From: an uncultured Alphaproteobacteria bacterium | GTDB lineage: Bacteria > Pseudomonadota > Alphaproteobacteria > Micavibrionales > Micavibrionaceae | Assembly: GCA_946480475.1 (NCBI GenBank) | Contig: CAMLJM010000002.1 | Coordinates: forward strand, 1-64,000 | DNA length: 64,000 nt | Reading direction: 5' to 3' | Part shown: positions 61,951 to 64,000 of the stretch, one piece after another | Layout: each line of letters starts with the position of its first letter | Numbering within the stretch: position 1 is the first letter of the stretch | Notes under the pieces: model-generated | Seen by the model: only the letters and a program-made list of their open reading frames with translations | Database searches by the model: none | Told to the model about the DNA's origin: nothing | Made by a program: the position numbers and the translations under genes

Positions 61951-62157
61951 TGTTCCTGCCTGATAAATTCATTTTCTTTTTTCAGGTCTAAATTAGTCAG
62001 ACAACCGACCCTTGCCAATAGGTCTTCAAAATTTGAAGAGACGCAGCAGGGGAACTCAGGGGCCACTAAAGGGTTTGTTTTTTAATTCGCTCTTTGGTAA
62101 AAAAGGTATGTAGGGACACAGATTCTCCCTTTAGAATCAAAGAGAAGGAAGTTTTTG

Positions 62158-62283
62158 ATGCGCAAAATTGTATTTTTGGTTATGGTAATCGGCGTTATGG
62201 GCGGCCTGTCAGCCTGTTCCAATACCGTCGAAGGCATGGGCCGCGACATTGAAAACGCCGGGCAGTCTATACAGAACATGTAA
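62158..62283 (+). CDS. Entericidin-like small lipoprotein
   Basis: A 41 aa lipoprotein: signal helix IVFLVMVIGVMGG then the lipobox LSAC (Cys20), and the mature NTVEGMGRDIENAGQSIQNM with the NTVxGxGxDIxxAGxxI pattern of entericidin A/B family toxin/antidote lipoproteins. AGAGAAGGAAG lies upstream of the ATG. It is too short to be listed by simple ORF cut-offs. It is followed after 37 bases by the small acidic secreted-protein gene. Its role here is unknown. Confidence 0.9.
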   Translation: MRKIVFLVMVIGVMGGLSACSNTVEGMGRDIENAGQSIQNM

Positions 62284-62320
62284 GGCAGGCCTATATCGTT
62301 CCTTAAAAGGAGAAACGGGC

Positions 62321-62632
62321 ATGACAAAGATTCTAAAAACCGTCCTGATGATCGCAGGCCTTGTGGCGCTTGCATATGCAGGCCCCTCTCAGGCGGCCGA
62401 GGTAACTGGCTTCGGACCCTCTTTTACAAATAAGGCGCCCGCGGCCTTGGATGATGCGGTAAGCGACCCTTTAATCGCGCAGGACGATAATATCAGCGCC
62501 GAAGGCTTGAATGAGATTGCACCTGCAGCCGGCGATCCCCATCCACAAACAACGGATTCACCGGATGATGTTTCCGTCAGCGATGAAGTTTCAGATTCTG
62601 ATGCCATAATCGAAACGCTGGTTACTGAATAG
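62321..62632 (+). CDS. Small exported acidic protein, 103 aa
   Basis: The ATG at 62321 has a strong AAAAGGAGAA upstream. The product has a signal peptide (LMIAGLVALAYAGPSQAAE) and an acidic, probably disordered tail rich in Asp, Ser and Pro (DDVSVSDEVSDSDAIIETLVTE). No family recognised. It appears to be co-transcribed with the entericidin-like gene and is followed by a terminator. Confidence 0.7.
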   Translation: MTKILKTVLMIAGLVALAYAGPSQAAEVTGFGPSFTNKAPAALDDAVSDPLIAQDDNISAEGLNEIAPAAGDPHPQTTDSPDDVSVSDEVSDSDAIIETLVTE

Positions 62633-62650
62633 CAAAAATGCAGATCAAAC

Positions 62651-62676
62651 AAAAGGCGCTCCACTGAGCACCTTTT
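62651..62676. terminator. Bidirectional terminator between the acidic protein gene and secB
   Basis: AAAAGG-C-GCTC pairs with GAGC-A-CCTTTT (one mismatch) around CACT, with A- and T-rich flanks on both strands. It ends both the plus-strand small-protein transcript and the convergent secB transcript. Confidence 0.75.
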
Positions 62677-62688
62677 CTATTTTCTTTT

Positions 62689-63219
62689 CTAGGCTGTTCC
62701 GGCCACCTGTTGCTGGCTCTGGCGAATTTCTTCACCGAAACGCTGCATGTACAGCGCGCGGAAATCAACCGGCGTCAGCAGTAATGGCAACATACCGGCG
62801 TTTTGTGTCAGGTTCGCAATAATCTGACGCACAAACGGGAAAGCGTAACGTGGGGCTTCGATATGCAGCAATGGATGGTGCTGCTCTTCCGGCACGCCAT
62901 CAAGTGATACGAGAACGCTATAGAGGACTTCCGTTACAAAAGCGACGCTGTCATCACGGCGCGCCTGTACGCGAATACCGAGTTGTGCTTCATACATGAA
63001 CTTGTACTGCTTACTTTCCGCAGGCCTTGCCTCAATGGAAAAGTTGACATCCATGGTAGGGCGACCGCCCTTGGTTTCATAAATCAAGGCAGGCTGAGGG
63101 TTCTCAAATGAAATATCGCGCACGAACTGAGCATGAAAGATCATAGGCAGGGCTTTCAATGTCGCGGGATTCGCGACGGCTTCAGCATCTGTCATACCTT
63201 TTTCAATATCATCGCTCAT
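62689..63219 (-). CDS. secB: Protein-export chaperone SecB
   Basis: SecB holds preproteins unfolded and delivers them to SecA. The 176 aa sequence contains the family stretches QFVRDISFENPQ, VNFSIEARP, KFMYEAQLGIRVQA, HPLLHIEAPRYAFPFVRQIIANLTQNAGMLPLLLTPVDFRALYMQRF. The gene overlaps the fxsA stop by 11 bases, the common alphaproteobacterial secB/fxsA arrangement. Confidence 0.96.
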   Translation of the reverse strand: MSDDIEKGMTDAEAVANPATLKALPMIFHAQFVRDISFENPQPALIYETKGGRPTMDVNFSIEARPAESKQYKFMYEAQLGIRVQARRDDSVAFVTEVLYSVLVSLDGVPEEQHHPLLHIEAPRYAFPFVRQIIANLTQNAGMLPLLLTPVDFRALYMQRFGEEIRQSQQQVAGTA

Positions 63220-63646
63220 TTTGTTCTATCCTTTCTATATCAATCCGGCGAAATTCGGCATCAATGATCTCTTCTTCCGCCGTGGTCATTTCGCGAAATC
63301 CTGTTCGTTTCAGCAAGATTTCGCGCAACCAGTTCCGCAGCATAGGCACCAGCAGCGCAAATGCAAGAATATCTGTAAAGAAGCCGGGCAGCACCAACAG
63401 AACACCTGCCAGCGCCAAACAAAAGCCGTCAAACATTTGCTGCAGGGGAACCTGGCCGCGACGCCCCACTTCCTGCATGGCCATCAGCGTGCTAACACCT
63501 TGATATCTAACAATAATAGATCCAGCTATCCCAGCCAGAATACAAAGCAGGATTGTATTCCATACACCGATGGCGCTACCTACTTGAATGAACAGCGCTA
63601 TCTCAATGACAGGCAACAATAAAATCAGCCAAAAAAAGATTGCCAT
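63209..63646 (-). CDS. fxsA: FxsA family membrane protein
   Basis: FxsA proteins are small polytopic membrane proteins. From ATG 63646 (MAIFFWLILLLPVIEIALFI) the protein has 145 aa, with membrane segments at about 4-20, 28-47 (NTILLCILAGIAGSIIVRYQG) and a pair around 75-105 (LALAGVLLVLPGFFTDILAFALL), and a hydrophilic C-terminus. The characteristic PLIEIALFIQVG-like start and LPGFFTD are present. A longer frame upstream (to 63703) has no better start. It is divergent from the Tim44-like gene. Confidence 0.92.
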   Translation of the reverse strand: MAIFFWLILLLPVIEIALFIQVGSAIGVWNTILLCILAGIAGSIIVRYQGVSTLMAMQEVGRRGQVPLQQMFDGFCLALAGVLLVLPGFFTDILAFALLVPMLRNWLREILLKRTGFREMTTAEEEIIDAEFRRIDIERIEQNER

Positions 63647-63734
63647 CAGTGCGTCTTGCCTCTTGTACGCCCGGGTAAGGGCTTTAAAATAAATGTGATA
63701 CACTATTTATATAGGTCATAGAGGATAATTCAAC

Positions 63735-64000
63735 GTGCCAGCAGATCTTTTGATATATGCACTTGTTGCCGCAGGACTGGTGTTCTGGCTACGCAGTATT
63801 CTGGGTACGCGTAATGGCAGCGAACGTGAAAGGCCAAATCCTTTCACTCCCGAGGCGCAAGAGGCACGTGAAGCGCAAAAGGCGCGCGAGCGCGCTGCCA
63901 AAGCAACCGGTGCCGCAACGCCGACGAGCGGTCCGGCGCCAGCTTTAGGCCTGGGCGCCAATCTTGAGCCGGGCATGCCCCCTGCCCTTGACCGCAATAT
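63735..64000 (+). CDS. Tim44-domain protein, N-terminal part
   Basis: The visible 88 residues start VPADLLIYALVAAGLVFWLRSILGTRNGSERERPNPF, a membrane anchor (about 5-20) followed by a charged, Ala-rich linker, the usual beginning of alphaproteobacterial Tim44-like (TimA) proteins encoded next to secB and fxsA. These proteins are inner-membrane-bound factors whose C-terminal domain matches mitochondrial Tim44. GTG start with GAGG 10 bases upstream. The C-terminal domain lies beyond the window. Confidence 0.85.
   Translation, partial: MPADLLIYALVAAGLVFWLRSILGTRNGSERERPNPFTPEAQEAREAQKARERAAKATGAATPTSGPAPALGLGANLEPGMPPALDRN

Overview
The window is a gene-dense chromosomal segment of an alphaproteobacterium. 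The evidence is the fxsA/secB/Tim44-like cluster, the rpmH-rnpA-yidD-yidC-engB run, a ubiH-like hydroxylase, DapD/DapE lysine synthesis and a tRNA-Ala(GGC) with encoded CCA. Flagellar hook-junction genes, a sigma-54 activator, an RTX protein and a complete-looking inner and outer core of a Dot/Icm (type IVB, I-type) secretion machine suggest a motile Gram-negative that interacts with other cells. A Micavibrio-like or Rhodospirillales-type relative would fit, but the sequence alone does not settle the taxon.

Layout. 1-21 kb is mostly housekeeping: glmS (partial) and glmU with a small secreted CxC protein between them, a DUF3108 protein, dapD, an RSH-like HD protein, dapE, truA, fmt, def, rmuC, an EamA transporter, engB, yidC, yidD, rnpA, rpmH, an outer-membrane barrel, a ubiH-like monooxygenase and an EF-hand protein. 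Two dispersed paralogues of a pilin-like membrane protein sit at 4.0 and 12.3 kb. From 21 to 33.5 kb, all on the minus strand, lies the block icmL-K-E-G-C-D-J-B in exactly the Legionella order, followed by three unassigned genes.

33.8-40.5 kb holds five tandem, ATGA-coupled paralogues of exported ~400-470 aa proteins of no family I recognise, reading away from icmL. Then flgK (with a canonical sigma-54 promoter) and flgL. 44.2-51.1 kb (minus strand) holds the second T4SS block: a DsbC-like thioredoxin, an unknown protein, a lytic transglycosylase, dotD, dotC, dotB, icmT and a TcpQ-like protein. Together the two blocks supply the outer-membrane core (DotC, DotD, DotH), the inner-membrane and spanning parts (DotG, DotF, DotI, DotE, DotP, IcmT), two ATPases (DotB, DotO) and the coupling-complex protein DotN. 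DotA, DotL, DotM, DotU/IcmF and IcmS/W are not in the window. The five-gene array sits between the two blocks and is the best candidate for an undescribed, T4SS-linked system.

51-55 kb carries lemA, an M48 peptidase, a BAX-inhibitor-1 family protein and a receiver-less sigma-54 activator. At 55.2-56.4 kb a 1.1 kb element is bounded by a 27-bp repeat of the tRNA-Ala 3' end; it contains an integrase remnant and a solitary Cas2-like protein. 56.4-64 kb holds a DUF4402-like secreted protein, a 1009 aa RTX/cadherin-like protein, an acyl-CoA dehydrogenase, an entericidin-like lipoprotein, a small secreted acidic protein, secB, fxsA and the start of a Tim44-like gene.
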